Positions 14,576-21,984 of a stretch of DNA of 21,984 nucleotides are shown piece after piece. Each line of letters starts with the position of its first letter. Position 1 is the stretch's first letter. Below the pieces are notes generated by a model. The model saw only the letters and a program-made list of their open reading frames with translations, ran no database searches and had not been told where the DNA came from. The DNA comes from an uncultured Pseudomonadota bacterium (GTDB lineage Bacteria > Pseudomonadota > Gammaproteobacteria > Methylococcales > Methylomonadaceae): NCBI GenBank assembly GCA_903902945.1, contig CAIUWU010000122.1, positions 1 to 21,984 on the forward strand. The letters are read 5' to 3'. A program made the position numbers and the translations under genes.

Positions 14576-15106
14576 ATGGCGTTACCCGTAGTAATGGCTG
14601 CATTATTAGCCGGTGGCTCGTTGGTGCCTCACGCAGCAGGAGGTTTAATTGTCAGTTCTGCAGGGAGCTATGTAGCCGGGACATATTTGAGTACATCTGC
14701 GATTTCTTCAATACTTTTGACGCTGGGCGCAACAACAACTGGCTTTGGTGCAATAGCACTGCCTAGAATTACTTCCATTGCCCGTACTTTAAAATTTGCA
14801 TCAATTGGTGGGGCGACAGTGGCAACAGGCGTTGAAACAGCTGCAGTTACAGCAGCCTCTAGTGCTGTCACAACAACAGCAACTGCAGCAGCTACAACTA
14901 CGGCCTCAGTCGCCTCTTCAATTGTTTTGCCTCTTCTTGGAATTGGTCTTGCTGCTCTGGTGGTTTATTTGTACCGACTTTATAAAAAGGTGAATGATTT
15001 CTCCAAAAAAGCCTTGCCAGGTTCTAATGAGGAATTGAAATTCACCGAAAATGAAGCAAAGGTTCTTGAGGCGATAATTAGATATTTACCTGTTAAAGAA
15101 AGTTAA
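14576..15106 (+). CDS. Orphan Ala/Thr/Gly-rich hydrophobic protein, 176 aa
   Basis: Not recognised as any family. Residues 1-62 are hydrophobic and small-residue-rich (G-G-S-L, A-A-G-G-L-I-V-S-S-A-G, G-A-T-T-T-G-F-G-A-I), enough for two membrane hairpins or a glycine-zipper-like stretch. Residues about 77-112 are almost only Ala, Thr, Ser and Val. A clear transmembrane helix spans about 114-133 (S-I-V-L-P-L-L-G-I-G-L-A-A-L-V-V-Y-L), followed by basic Y-R-L-Y-K-K and a soluble 40-residue tail. A strong AAAGGAG site lies 6 nt before the ATG, and the gene has a good promoter. Codon choice (more ACA, GCA, ATT) differs from the neighbouring housekeeping genes, suggesting transfer. Pore-forming, holin-like or surface roles are conceivable but unsupported. 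Confidence 0.75.
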   Translation: MALPVVMAALLAGGSLVPHAAGGLIVSSAGSYVAGTYLSTSAISSILLTLGATTTGFGAIALPRITSIARTLKFASIGGATVATGVETAAVTAASSAVTTTATAAATTTASVASSIVLPLLGIGLAALVVYLYRLYKKVNDFSKKALPGSNEELKFTENEAKVLEAIIRYLPVKES

Positions 15107-15150
15107 TTTTTTAGTGCAAAGTTACATTATTTAAAGGGCAGAAACTGAAG

Positions 15151-15202
15151 TGTCCAGTGCTGTTTTCCGGCGTTCCCCGCACCTGCGGGGCTGAATTGGA
15201 CA
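15151..15202. repeat. Nested inverted repeat with a solitary CRISPR-repeat-like hairpin
   Basis: The core CCCCGC-ACCT-GCGGGG (15175-15190) sits in CGTTCCCCGCACCTGCGGGG followed by CTGAATTG (15171-15198). This closely resembles type I-E CRISPR repeats (GTTCCCCGC...GCGGGGATAAACCG kind). Only one copy is present: no second copy lies at repeat-plus-spacer distance on either side, and no cas gene is in the window. An outer inverted repeat TGTCCAGT (15151-15158) and ATTGGACA (15195-15202) encloses it. It may be a CRISPR relic, a REP-like element or the 3' structure of the glgBA transcript. Confidence 0.5.
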
Positions 15203-15240
15203 TTATTGCGGTTATACAAAAATCGGCTGTTAAGTCTTGG

Positions 15241-15299
15241 GTCAAACCCAAACATTTGGCCTGCGTTTATCAACGAGGTAGTGAATATTTGGGTTTGAC
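15241..15299. repeat. 12-bp perfect inverted repeat downstream of glgA
   Basis: GTCAAACCCAAA (15241-15252) and TTTGGGTTTGAC (15288-15299) are exact reverse complements, separated by 35 bp. The left arm also forms a local hairpin TTGGGT-CAA-ACCCAA (15237-15251). It lies 40 bp past the glgA stop on the minus strand. No T-tract follows on either strand, so it is not a standard terminator. It could be a 3' mRNA structure or the ends of a tiny inserted element. Confidence 0.6.
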
Positions 15300-15339
15300 T
15301 GTGTTGTGTGGTCTGCTGAATTCGATCTGCTTGTGGTTT

Positions 15340-16773
15340 TCAGAGCGGGTCATACAAAGCCAGATACTGTTGGGCGCTGTTTTGCCAGGAAAAATCTTTG
15401 GTCATGGCATTGCGCTGAATTTTTTTCCAAGCGGTTTTGTTGTCGTACAGAAACAAGGTGCGCTTGATGGCTTCCATTAGTGCTGAGGCGTTGGCATCAT
15501 CAAATACGATGCCGCTGGCGGTGCCATTGCTGATGGTGTCGGGCAGGGCATCGGTGACGGTGTCGGCCAGACCGCCGGTGCGGCGGACAATGGGTAAGGT
15601 GCCATAGCGCTGGCTGTACATCTGATTCAGGCCGCAGGGTTCAAAACGCGATGGCATCAGAAAAACATCGGCACCGGCTTCAATCTGGTGGGCCAAGGCT
15701 TCGTCATAACCCAGACGGATGGCAATTTTTTCCGGGTATTGAGCTGCCAGGGTTTGCAATTGCTGTTCAAAGTGTTTTTCACCGCTACCCAGCAGGACGA
15801 ATTGCAACGGCAATTCGGCCATTTGCGGTAAACAATCCAGCACCATATCAATGCCTTTTTGTTCTACCAGGCGACCGATCAGGCCGAACAGTGGCTGTTT
15901 TTCGTCGACAGCTAGCCCCAGGGTTTGTTGCAAGGCGGCTTTATTAAGCTGTTTATCAGCCAGTTTACTGATGCTGTATGGTTGTGTCAGACAAGTATCG
16001 GTAGCCGGATTCCAGATATCGGTGTCAATCCCGTTGATGATACCGGACAGCCGCTCTTGTCTGTATTGCAACAGGCCTTCCAGTCCATAACCAAATTCCG
16101 CAGTTTGAATTTCTTGGGCATAAGTCGGGCTGACCGTGGTAATGCGGTCTGCAAAAGCCAGGCCGCCTTTAATAAATGAGAGCATGCCGTGGTATTCCAG
16201 CGCCGTGGGTTGCCATAATTGACCCGGCAGATTGAGGCTAGCGAAGGTGTTGCTGTCAAACAAGCCCTGATAGGCCATGTTATGAATGGTAAATACGCTG
16301 GCGGGATGCGTCGGTTCTAGCGACAGCAAGGCCGGGATCAGGCCGGTTTGCCAGTCATTGCAATGCACCAGATCCGGTTGCCAGTCGAGCTGAGCGCGGT
16401 TCATTGCTACTTCAACCACTACCCGGCAGAACAGGGCAAAGCGTTCGGCAATATTGGCCCAGGGTTTGCCGCTTGCATCCAGATACGGATTGCCGGGGAA
16501 AGCAAAGAATTCCGGGTAGTCGACCAGCCAGACCGGTACCGAACTGTCCGGCAGCCGGGTTTCCAGTAGAGTGATATCGGCATTATTCACCCGCATCGAG
16601 GCGATTATGCGGGGGGCTTCGCTGAGTTTGATCGCCTGATATTTAGGCAGGATGATGCGAATGTCTTGACCCAGTTCTGCCAGAGCAGCCGGCAGACTGC
16701 CGGCTACGTCGGCGAGACCGCCGGTTTTGATCAGAGGATGGGCTTCACTGGTGGCAAACAGAATTTTTTTCAT
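15340..16773 (-). CDS. glgA: Glycogen synthase (ADP-glucose type)
   Basis: 477 residues, GT5 family, transferring glucose from ADP-glucose to the non-reducing end of alpha-1,4-glucan. The ADP-glucose binding motif K-T-G-G-L-A-D-V is at residues 16-23. Other marks are D-I-R-I-I-L-P-K-Y, V-H-C-N-D-W-Q-T-G-L-I-P, V-F-T-I-H-N-M-A-Y-Q-G, G-I-I-N-G-I-D-T-D-I-W-N-P and the C-terminal catalytic S-R-F-E-P-C-G-L-N-Q and T-G-G-L-A-D-T-V. The start at 16773 gives the canonical M-K-K-I-L-F-A-T-S-E; an upstream extension lies inside glgB. It overlaps the glgB stop as ATGA (16770-16773), so the two are co-translated. Confidence 0.97.
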   Translation of the reverse strand: MKKILFATSEAHPLIKTGGLADVAGSLPAALAELGQDIRIILPKYQAIKLSEAPRIIASMRVNNADITLLETRLPDSSVPVWLVDYPEFFAFPGNPYLDASGKPWANIAERFALFCRVVVEVAMNRAQLDWQPDLVHCNDWQTGLIPALLSLEPTHPASVFTIHNMAYQGLFDSNTFASLNLPGQLWQPTALEYHGMLSFIKGGLAFADRITTVSPTYAQEIQTAEFGYGLEGLLQYRQERLSGIINGIDTDIWNPATDTCLTQPYSISKLADKQLNKAALQQTLGLAVDEKQPLFGLIGRLVEQKGIDMVLDCLPQMAELPLQFVLLGSGEKHFEQQLQTLAAQYPEKIAIRLGYDEALAHQIEAGADVFLMPSRFEPCGLNQMYSQRYGTLPIVRRTGGLADTVTDALPDTISNGTASGIVFDDANASALMEAIKRTLFLYDNKTAWKKIQRNAMTKDFSWQNSAQQYLALYDPL

Positions 16774-18959
16774 GAGACTGATAAGCGTTGTAAAACAATA
16801 CCGGCCAAGGGTGGCAAGGTGATGGAGACCGAATAGGGTAGATTCATCCACGGTTGTGCTTCTGCACTGACTACACTGTCGCCCAGATTGCTACCGTCGT
16901 AAAAGGCCGAATCGGAGTTGAGAATCACACTGTAATGGCCGGCTTCGGGTACGCCGATCCGATACTCCTGTCGTGGCACCGGGGTGAAATTGAGCACGAC
17001 CAGCAACTCGTCGCTGGCGGATTTACGCCGGTAGCTGATGATGGATTGCTGTACATCATGGCAATCGACCCATTCAAACCCCTGTCCGTCAAAGTCGTAA
17101 TGATGCAGTGCCGGCTGTGAGGTATAGAGCCGGTTGAGGTCTTTGATTAAGGTTTGTATGCCACGATGATGCGGATATTCGAGTACATACCAGTCGAGAT
17201 TGCGGCTGAAACTCCATTCGGTGCCTTGCGCGAATTCACACCCCATGAATAGCAGCTTCTTGCCCGGGTAAGTAAACATCAGGGTGTAGAGCAGGCGTAA
17301 ATTGGCAAAGCGTTGCCATTCGTCGCCAGGCATTTTGTTGAGCAGAGAGCCTTTGCCATGCACGACTTCGTCATGCGAGAACGGCAGGATGAAGTTTTCG
17401 CTGAAGGCATACAGCAGGCCGAACGTCAGCTGATCGTGGTGATACGCGCGATGAATCGGCTGCTGCTGCATATACGACAGAATGTCGTGCATCCAGCCCA
17501 TGTTCCATTTCATCGAAAATCCCAGGCCGCCGGTCCAGGTAGGGCGGGTAACTTGTGGCCAGGAGGTTGACTCTTCCGCCATGATCATGGTGCCGGGCAG
17601 TTCCTGATGTGTCACTGAATTGAGATGACGGAGAAAATCAATGGCTTCGAGATTTTCGTTGCCGCCATAGCTGTTAGGAATCCAGTCGTCTGCGGCGCGC
17701 GAATAATCCAGGTAAAGCATCGATGCTACGGCATCGACCCGTAAACCATCGAGATGGAATTCTTTGAGCCAGAACACGGCGCTGGCCAGCAGGAAGTTTT
17801 TGACTTCATTGCGGCTGTAGTTGTAAATCAACGTGCCCCAGTCGCGGTGTTCGCCTTTGCGGGGATCTTCATGTTCATAGAGCGGGCTGCCGTCAAAGCG
17901 GCCTAGTGCGAAAGAGTCTTTGGGAAAATGCGCGGGCACCCAGTCCAGAATCACGCCAATGTTGTGCTGGTGGCAGTAGTCGACGAAATAACGGAAATCA
18001 TCGGCGTTGCCATGACGGCTGGTCGGGGCGAAATAACCGGTGGTCTGATAGCCCCAAGATGCATCAAGCGGATGCTCGGTAATTGGCAGGAGTTCAATAT
18101 GAGTAAAGCCCAGCTCTTTGACATAGCTGACCAGTTGTTCGGCCAGCTGGCGGTAGTTGAGGAAATTGCCGCGGCTGTCACGTTGCCAGGATCCTAGGTG
18201 TACTTCGTAAATCGACAACGGCTGGTGTAGCCAGTTGCGTTGTTTGCGCGCCTCCAGCCAAGCCTGATCCGACCATTGATAGCGGTGGGAATTGGTCACC
18301 ACTGCCGCTGTTTGTGGCCGGAACTCGAATTGCTGGCCATAAGGGTCGGTTTTGACCAGTAATTCACCGCTATGGCGGTTAAGAATTTCGAATTTGTACA
18401 GACAACCTTCGGTCAGGCCGGGAATGAATAATTCCCAGATTCCGCTGCTACCCAGGCAGCGCATGGGATGACAGCGGCCATCCCAGCGGTTGAATTCGCC
18501 GATGACACTGATACGCTGAGCATTCGGCGCCCATACGGCAAAGTAAACACCGCTGATGCTATCGATAGTTCGCAGGTGAGCGCCGAGTTTTTCGTAGATA
18601 TGCCAATGTTGACCTTCTGCAAATAAGTGACGGTCAAATTCGGACATGATGGCGTCGAAGCTGTATGGGTCGTGATATTGATGGCTATTACCGTTTTTGT
18701 CTTGCCAGTTCAGTTGATAATGTTCGGGTAGTGTCTGGTCGTTTGGGTAGTATTCAAAAAAATCACTATTGGGTACGCGCTGCATTGTCGCGCCGTCAGT
18801 GCCGATTGTGACGGTTTCGGCGTAGGGCAGGAAGGCGCGAATCACGCTTGTGCCTTGTTCTGTTTGTGGTCCAAGAACGCTAAACGGATCGTGATGTTTG
18901 GCTTCAATGATTTTGGTAAGTTCAGAATCAAGCGGGTTTTTACGGCTTGGCTTGTTCAT
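16770..18959 (-). CDS. glgB: 1,4-alpha-glucan branching enzyme
   Basis: 729 residues, one more than E. coli GlgB. The N-terminal early-set modules include the CBM48 region (about 125-220, with G-V-Y-F-A-V-W-A-P-N-A and V-I-G-E-F-N-R-W-D-G-R). The GH13 barrel has the catalytic triad Asp409 (D-G-L-R-V-D-A-V-A-S), Glu462 (M-A-E-E-S-T-S-W) and Asp530 (F-S-H-D-E-V-V-H-G). A C-terminal beta domain ends the protein. It makes the alpha-1,6 branches of glycogen. Start ATG 18959 has a GAGG site 9 nt upstream. It is divergent from glgC across a 191-bp gap and heads a glgB-glgA operon. Confidence 0.97.
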   Translation of the reverse strand: MNKPSRKNPLDSELTKIIEAKHHDPFSVLGPQTEQGTSVIRAFLPYAETVTIGTDGATMQRVPNSDFFEYYPNDQTLPEHYQLNWQDKNGNSHQYHDPYSFDAIMSEFDRHLFAEGQHWHIYEKLGAHLRTIDSISGVYFAVWAPNAQRISVIGEFNRWDGRCHPMRCLGSSGIWELFIPGLTEGCLYKFEILNRHSGELLVKTDPYGQQFEFRPQTAAVVTNSHRYQWSDQAWLEARKQRNWLHQPLSIYEVHLGSWQRDSRGNFLNYRQLAEQLVSYVKELGFTHIELLPITEHPLDASWGYQTTGYFAPTSRHGNADDFRYFVDYCHQHNIGVILDWVPAHFPKDSFALGRFDGSPLYEHEDPRKGEHRDWGTLIYNYSRNEVKNFLLASAVFWLKEFHLDGLRVDAVASMLYLDYSRAADDWIPNSYGGNENLEAIDFLRHLNSVTHQELPGTMIMAEESTSWPQVTRPTWTGGLGFSMKWNMGWMHDILSYMQQQPIHRAYHHDQLTFGLLYAFSENFILPFSHDEVVHGKGSLLNKMPGDEWQRFANLRLLYTLMFTYPGKKLLFMGCEFAQGTEWSFSRNLDWYVLEYPHHRGIQTLIKDLNRLYTSQPALHHYDFDGQGFEWVDCHDVQQSIISYRRKSASDELLVVLNFTPVPRQEYRIGVPEAGHYSVILNSDSAFYDGSNLGDSVVSAEAQPWMNLPYSVSITLPPLAGIVLQRLSVS

Positions 18960-19150
18960 TTTGTAGAGCCTCAGTTATAGTGCAATTGTTTTTTGTCGCC
19001 AGCAGATCAGTATGTTTGAGTGCTTGGTTTTTACTTTTTATTCAAGAGTAACGATAATGGCTTCATGCGGCAAGTGAAAGTCGTTAGAAATTACCTGCAT
19101 CAGTCTTTTTGCATCGATATAACCACTTTTTTAGATAAGGTAGCCAGAGA

Positions 19151-20431
19151 ATGTCAGTTACAGAATCACACAAACAACCAAGAAGGGTTAATGAGCTTAC
19201 TCGTAATACCATAGCTTTGATTTTAGCGGGTGGCCGTGGTTCAAGACTGAAGGCAATGACTGACTGGCGTGCCAAACCGGCTGTGCCATTTGGTGGTAAA
19301 TTCCGGATTATTGATTTTCCGCTATCCAATTGCATCAACTCCGATATTCGCAAAATTGGTATTCTGACCCAATACAAAGCCGACTCCTTAATCAGACATA
19401 TTCAGCAAGGTTGGGGGTTTTTACGCGGTGAGTTTGGTGAATACGTCGATTTGATGCCTGCACAACAGCGTCATGATGAGCATTCTTGGTACCAGGGTAC
19501 TGCCGATGCCATTTTTCAGAATATTGATATCTTAAGAAGCCGTAATCCCGAGTTCGTTTTGGTGTTGGCTGGTGATCACATTTACAAGATGGATTATTCG
19601 GCAATGCTGGCTGATCATGTCGCTAATGAAGCCGATCTGACCATTGGCTGTATTGAAGTGCCGCTTGAAGATGCCAAAGAGTTTGGTGTGATGGATGTTG
19701 ATGTGAATCGTCGGGTAAAGGCTTTTGTCGAGAAACCCGCCAATCCACCGGTTATGCCTGGTCGTGAGAATACTGCTCTGGCCTCAATGGGCATCTATAT
19801 TTTTAATGCGGCATTTTTGTTTGAACAGTTGATTAAAGATGCTGATACACCTAACTCGAGTCGTGATTTTGGCAAAGATATAATTCCGGCGGTAATTGAT
19901 AAATATCGTGTCAATGCCTATCCGTTTCTGGATTTGCAGAGCGGCCAACAAAGTTACTGGCGCGATGTGGGTACTATCGATGCCTATTGGGCAGCCAATA
20001 TGGAGCTGATTGGAGTGCAGCCGGATCTCAATTTATATGATGATAAATGGCCAATCTGGACCTATCAGGCGCAGACTCCACCTGCGAAATTTGTTTTCGA
20101 TGACGATGACAGACGCGGACAGGCAATCGATTCCATGGTATCTGGCGGTTGCGTGATTTCCGGTTCTACTGTCAAGCATTCCTTACTGTTTTCACAGGTC
20201 AGAGTCAACTCTTATAGTACGGTAAAAGACTCTGTAGTTATGCCCGAGGTGAATATTGGCAGACACTGCCGAATTACCAAGGCAATTATTGAAAAAGGCT
20301 GTCAAATTCCGGAAGGTACTGTAATCGGTGAAGACAGAGCTGAAGACGAGAAACGTTTTTATGTCAGTGCCGGTGGTGTCGTTCTGGTGACGCCGGATAT
20401 GTTGGGTCAGCGCCGTCATATCGTCCGGTAA
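19151..20431 (+). CDS. glgC: Glucose-1-phosphate adenylyltransferase (ADP-glucose pyrophosphorylase)
   Basis: 426 residues. It makes ADP-glucose from ATP and glucose 1-phosphate, the committed and allosterically controlled step of bacterial glycogen synthesis. The nucleotidyltransferase domain has L-I-L-A-G-G-R-G-S-R-L, the D-W-R-A-K-P-A-V-P-F-G-G-K-F-R-I-I-D-F motif with activator- and ATP-linked lysines, S-W-Y-Q-G-T-A-D-A-I, and V-L-A-G-D-H-I-Y-K-M-D-Y with the catalytic Asp. F-V-E-K-P contacts glucose 1-phosphate. A left-handed beta-helix domain starts near residue 310. An AAGG site lies 10 nt before the ATG. malQ follows after 98 bp. Confidence 0.97.
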   Translation: MSVTESHKQPRRVNELTRNTIALILAGGRGSRLKAMTDWRAKPAVPFGGKFRIIDFPLSNCINSDIRKIGILTQYKADSLIRHIQQGWGFLRGEFGEYVDLMPAQQRHDEHSWYQGTADAIFQNIDILRSRNPEFVLVLAGDHIYKMDYSAMLADHVANEADLTIGCIEVPLEDAKEFGVMDVDVNRRVKAFVEKPANPPVMPGRENTALASMGIYIFNAAFLFEQLIKDADTPNSSRDFGKDIIPAVIDKYRVNAYPFLDLQSGQQSYWRDVGTIDAYWAANMELIGVQPDLNLYDDKWPIWTYQAQTPPAKFVFDDDDRRGQAIDSMVSGGCVISGSTVKHSLLFSQVRVNSYSTVKDSVVMPEVNIGRHCRITKAIIEKGCQIPEGTVIGEDRAEDEKRFYVSAGGVVLVTPDMLGQRRHIVR

Positions 20432-20529
20432 TGGATGTCTGGTATTGTCGCAACGACCGGTCGGATATTTCTGCTCGTGCCTAACTTTTGAGGGATTTCC
20501 CAATTTTAATTAGCTGATATAGGCAATTT

Positions 20530-21984
20530 ATGAGCGCAATTTTGGATAAGCGGCGTGCCGGTGTGTTATTGCATATTACCTCCCTGCCACATTCAGGGCA
20601 GGGCGGTGATTTGGGTCAGGAAGCTTATAATTTCGTCAATTTTCTCCACAGTATCGGTATTACTGTCTGGCAAACCCTGCCATTAGGAATGCCGCATGGT
20701 GATGGATCGCCTTATCAGTGTCTTTCCGCGCATGCAGGAAATCCGGCACTGATCAGCATTGAGTGGTTGGCTGATAAAGGCTGGCTGCAGCGTGATGAAG
20801 TTTGTTCGCACTGCCATCCCAACAGTTTGTGTGGCAAATCCTGTTTATTAAGCAAAGCCTTTTTTGGATTTCAGGCCCATGCGCAGTTGGCTGAGCATCA
20901 GGCGTTCGAAACCTTTTGTCAGGAGAAATCAGCATGGCTGGACGATTTTGCATTGTTCGTTGCCTTGCGCAATGTATTCGCTTTCCAAAGTTGGAATCAA
21001 TGGCCGGAAGGCTTAAGGCAGCGTCAGCCAACCGCGATTAATGAAGCGCGGCATTTGCTAAAAACGGCAATTGACACCATCAAATTTGAGCAATATGTAT
21101 TTTTCCGGCAGTGGGCGGAATTAAAGGCCTATGCCAAAGATAAAAACGTGTTGTTGTTTGGTGATATTCCGATTTTTGTGGCCTATGACAGTGCTGATGT
21201 CTGGGCTAACCGGGAAGTGTTCAAACTGAATGAGAATGGTGACATGGATGTGGTTGCTGGTGTGCCACCTGATTACTTTTCAGAGTTTGGGCAGCGCTGG
21301 GGCAATCCGCACTATGACTGGGATTATCTACAGAGCACTGGGTTTCGGTGGTGGTTGGAGCGTTTGGAAAGCCAGTATCAATTGTTTGATATTTTACGCA
21401 TTGATCATTTTCGCGGTTTTGAAGCTGCCTGGGAGATTCCGGGCTCTGAGCCTACGGCAATCAACGGTAGCTGGGTTAAAGCCCCGGGTGATGCCTTGCT
21501 ACGCGCTATTCAGACTGAATTTCCGTTTTTGTCATTGATTGCTGAGGATTTGGGCATCATTACTGACGAAGTTGAACAGTTGCGTGATGACTTCCATTTG
21601 CCGGGTATGCGGATTTTACAATTTGCCTTTGATGGCAACAGCGGCAATCCGTATTTGCCGGCCAACTTTAAGCATAATTGTGTGGTTTATACCGGCACTC
21701 ATGATAATGACACCACTGTGGGATGGTTTGAGGCGCTGAGTGATGGTCAAAAGCAGGCTGTTTACGATTATCTGGGCTGGTCGAGTTTACCCATGCCTCA
21801 GGCCTTGATTCATTCTGCGCTGGGATCGGTGGCTAATCTGGCAATTATTCCGATGCAGGATATTCTTCGTTTGGGAGCTGCTGATAGAATGAATACGCCG
21901 GGTACCGTTGAGGGTAACTGGAGCTGGTCTTTCAATTGGTCGCAATTGCAGCCCGAAATGGCCGAGTTTATCGCCCATAGAATC
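20530..21984 (+). CDS. malQ: 4-alpha-glucanotransferase (amylomaltase), 3' end beyond window
   Basis: 485 codons are open from ATG 20530 to the last base of the window, so the stop lies outside. GH77 amylomaltases of the short type have about 500 residues, so perhaps 10-20 are missing. Catalytic residues are seen at Asp292 (R-I-D-H-F-R-G-F), Glu339 (I-A-E-D-L-G-I-I) and Asp392 (G-T-H-D-N-D-T-T). The N-terminus R-R-A-G-V-L-L-H-I-T-S-L-P and Q-T-L-P-L-G, and the C-terminal P-M-Q-D-I-L-R-L-G and R-M-N-T-P-G-T-V, are typical. It moves maltosyl and longer glucan units between chains. Its place after glgC suggests maltodextrin recycling alongside glycogen synthesis. Confidence 0.96.
   Translation, partial: MSAILDKRRAGVLLHITSLPHSGQGGDLGQEAYNFVNFLHSIGITVWQTLPLGMPHGDGSPYQCLSAHAGNPALISIEWLADKGWLQRDEVCSHCHPNSLCGKSCLLSKAFFGFQAHAQLAEHQAFETFCQEKSAWLDDFALFVALRNVFAFQSWNQWPEGLRQRQPTAINEARHLLKTAIDTIKFEQYVFFRQWAELKAYAKDKNVLLFGDIPIFVAYDSADVWANREVFKLNENGDMDVVAGVPPDYFSEFGQRWGNPHYDWDYLQSTGFRWWLERLESQYQLFDILRIDHFRGFEAAWEIPGSEPTAINGSWVKAPGDALLRAIQTEFPFLSLIAEDLGIITDEVEQLRDDFHLPGMRILQFAFDGNSGNPYLPANFKHNCVVYTGTHDNDTTVGWFEALSDGQKQAVYDYLGWSSLPMPQALIHSALGSVANLAIIPMQDILRLGAADRMNTPGTVEGNWSWSFNWSQLQPEMAEFIAHRI

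Noticed and set aside
15157..15480. 107-codon plus-strand open frame
   Set aside because: It crosses the CRISPR-like hairpin and then runs antisense through the 3' end of glgA, with no ribosome binding site or family features; a chance frame.
18974..18979. TATAAC on the minus strand as a -10 for glgB
   Set aside because: It would start transcription within the ribosome binding site of glgB, and no good -35 is present.

Overview
The window looks like a chromosomal segment of a gammaproteobacterium. The best guess is a methanotroph of the Methylococcales, such as a Methylomonas or Methylobacter relative. This rests on the gene set and order (nrdR-ribD-ribE-ribBX-ribH-nusB-thiL-pgpA, and a glycogen cluster glgBA/glgC-malQ), on heptosyltransferases typical of a Gram-negative LPS core, and on moderate GC. 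It is inference from protein resemblance, not a database match.

Layout. Positions 1-815 hold the 3' part of corC. A convergent terminator separates it from a lone minus-strand gene for a 65-residue single-helix membrane protein (939-1136), which has its own promoter and structured leader. From 1499 to 7192 runs a tightly packed plus-strand operon: nrdR, ribD, ribE, ribBX, ribH, nusB, thiL, pgpA. It joins riboflavin synthesis to control of ribonucleotide reductase, transcription antitermination, thiamine diphosphate formation and phosphatidylglycerol synthesis. The GTP cyclohydrolase II half of RibBX has lost its metal ligands, so the first riboflavin step must be done by another gene outside the window. 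From 7273 to 13483 lie more plus-strand housekeeping genes: trhP (tRNA wobble uridine hydroxylation), rraA (RNase E control), ispH (last step of the MEP isoprenoid pathway), ilvE, waaF and waaC (LPS inner-core heptoses) and a small cupin gene ending in a strong terminator.

Positions 13534-15339 form a small accessory patch between conserved genes. It holds a degraded coding remnant with a 37-bp tandem duplication, a Phd/YefM-RelE/ParE toxin-antitoxin pair with a palindromic operator and an apparently N-terminally truncated toxin, an orphan Ala/Thr/Gly-rich membrane protein with its own promoter, a single CRISPR-repeat-like hairpin and a 12-bp perfect inverted repeat.

Positions 15340-21984 are a glycogen island: glgB-glgA on the minus strand, divergent from glgC-malQ on the plus strand. 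GlgC makes ADP-glucose, GlgA polymerises it, GlgB branches the chains and MalQ (cut by the window edge) rearranges or recycles maltodextrins. No clearly new multi-gene system is visible. The items most worth checking are the solitary CRISPR-like repeat, the collapsed toxin-antitoxin locus, the orphan membrane protein and the lone 65-residue membrane protein.
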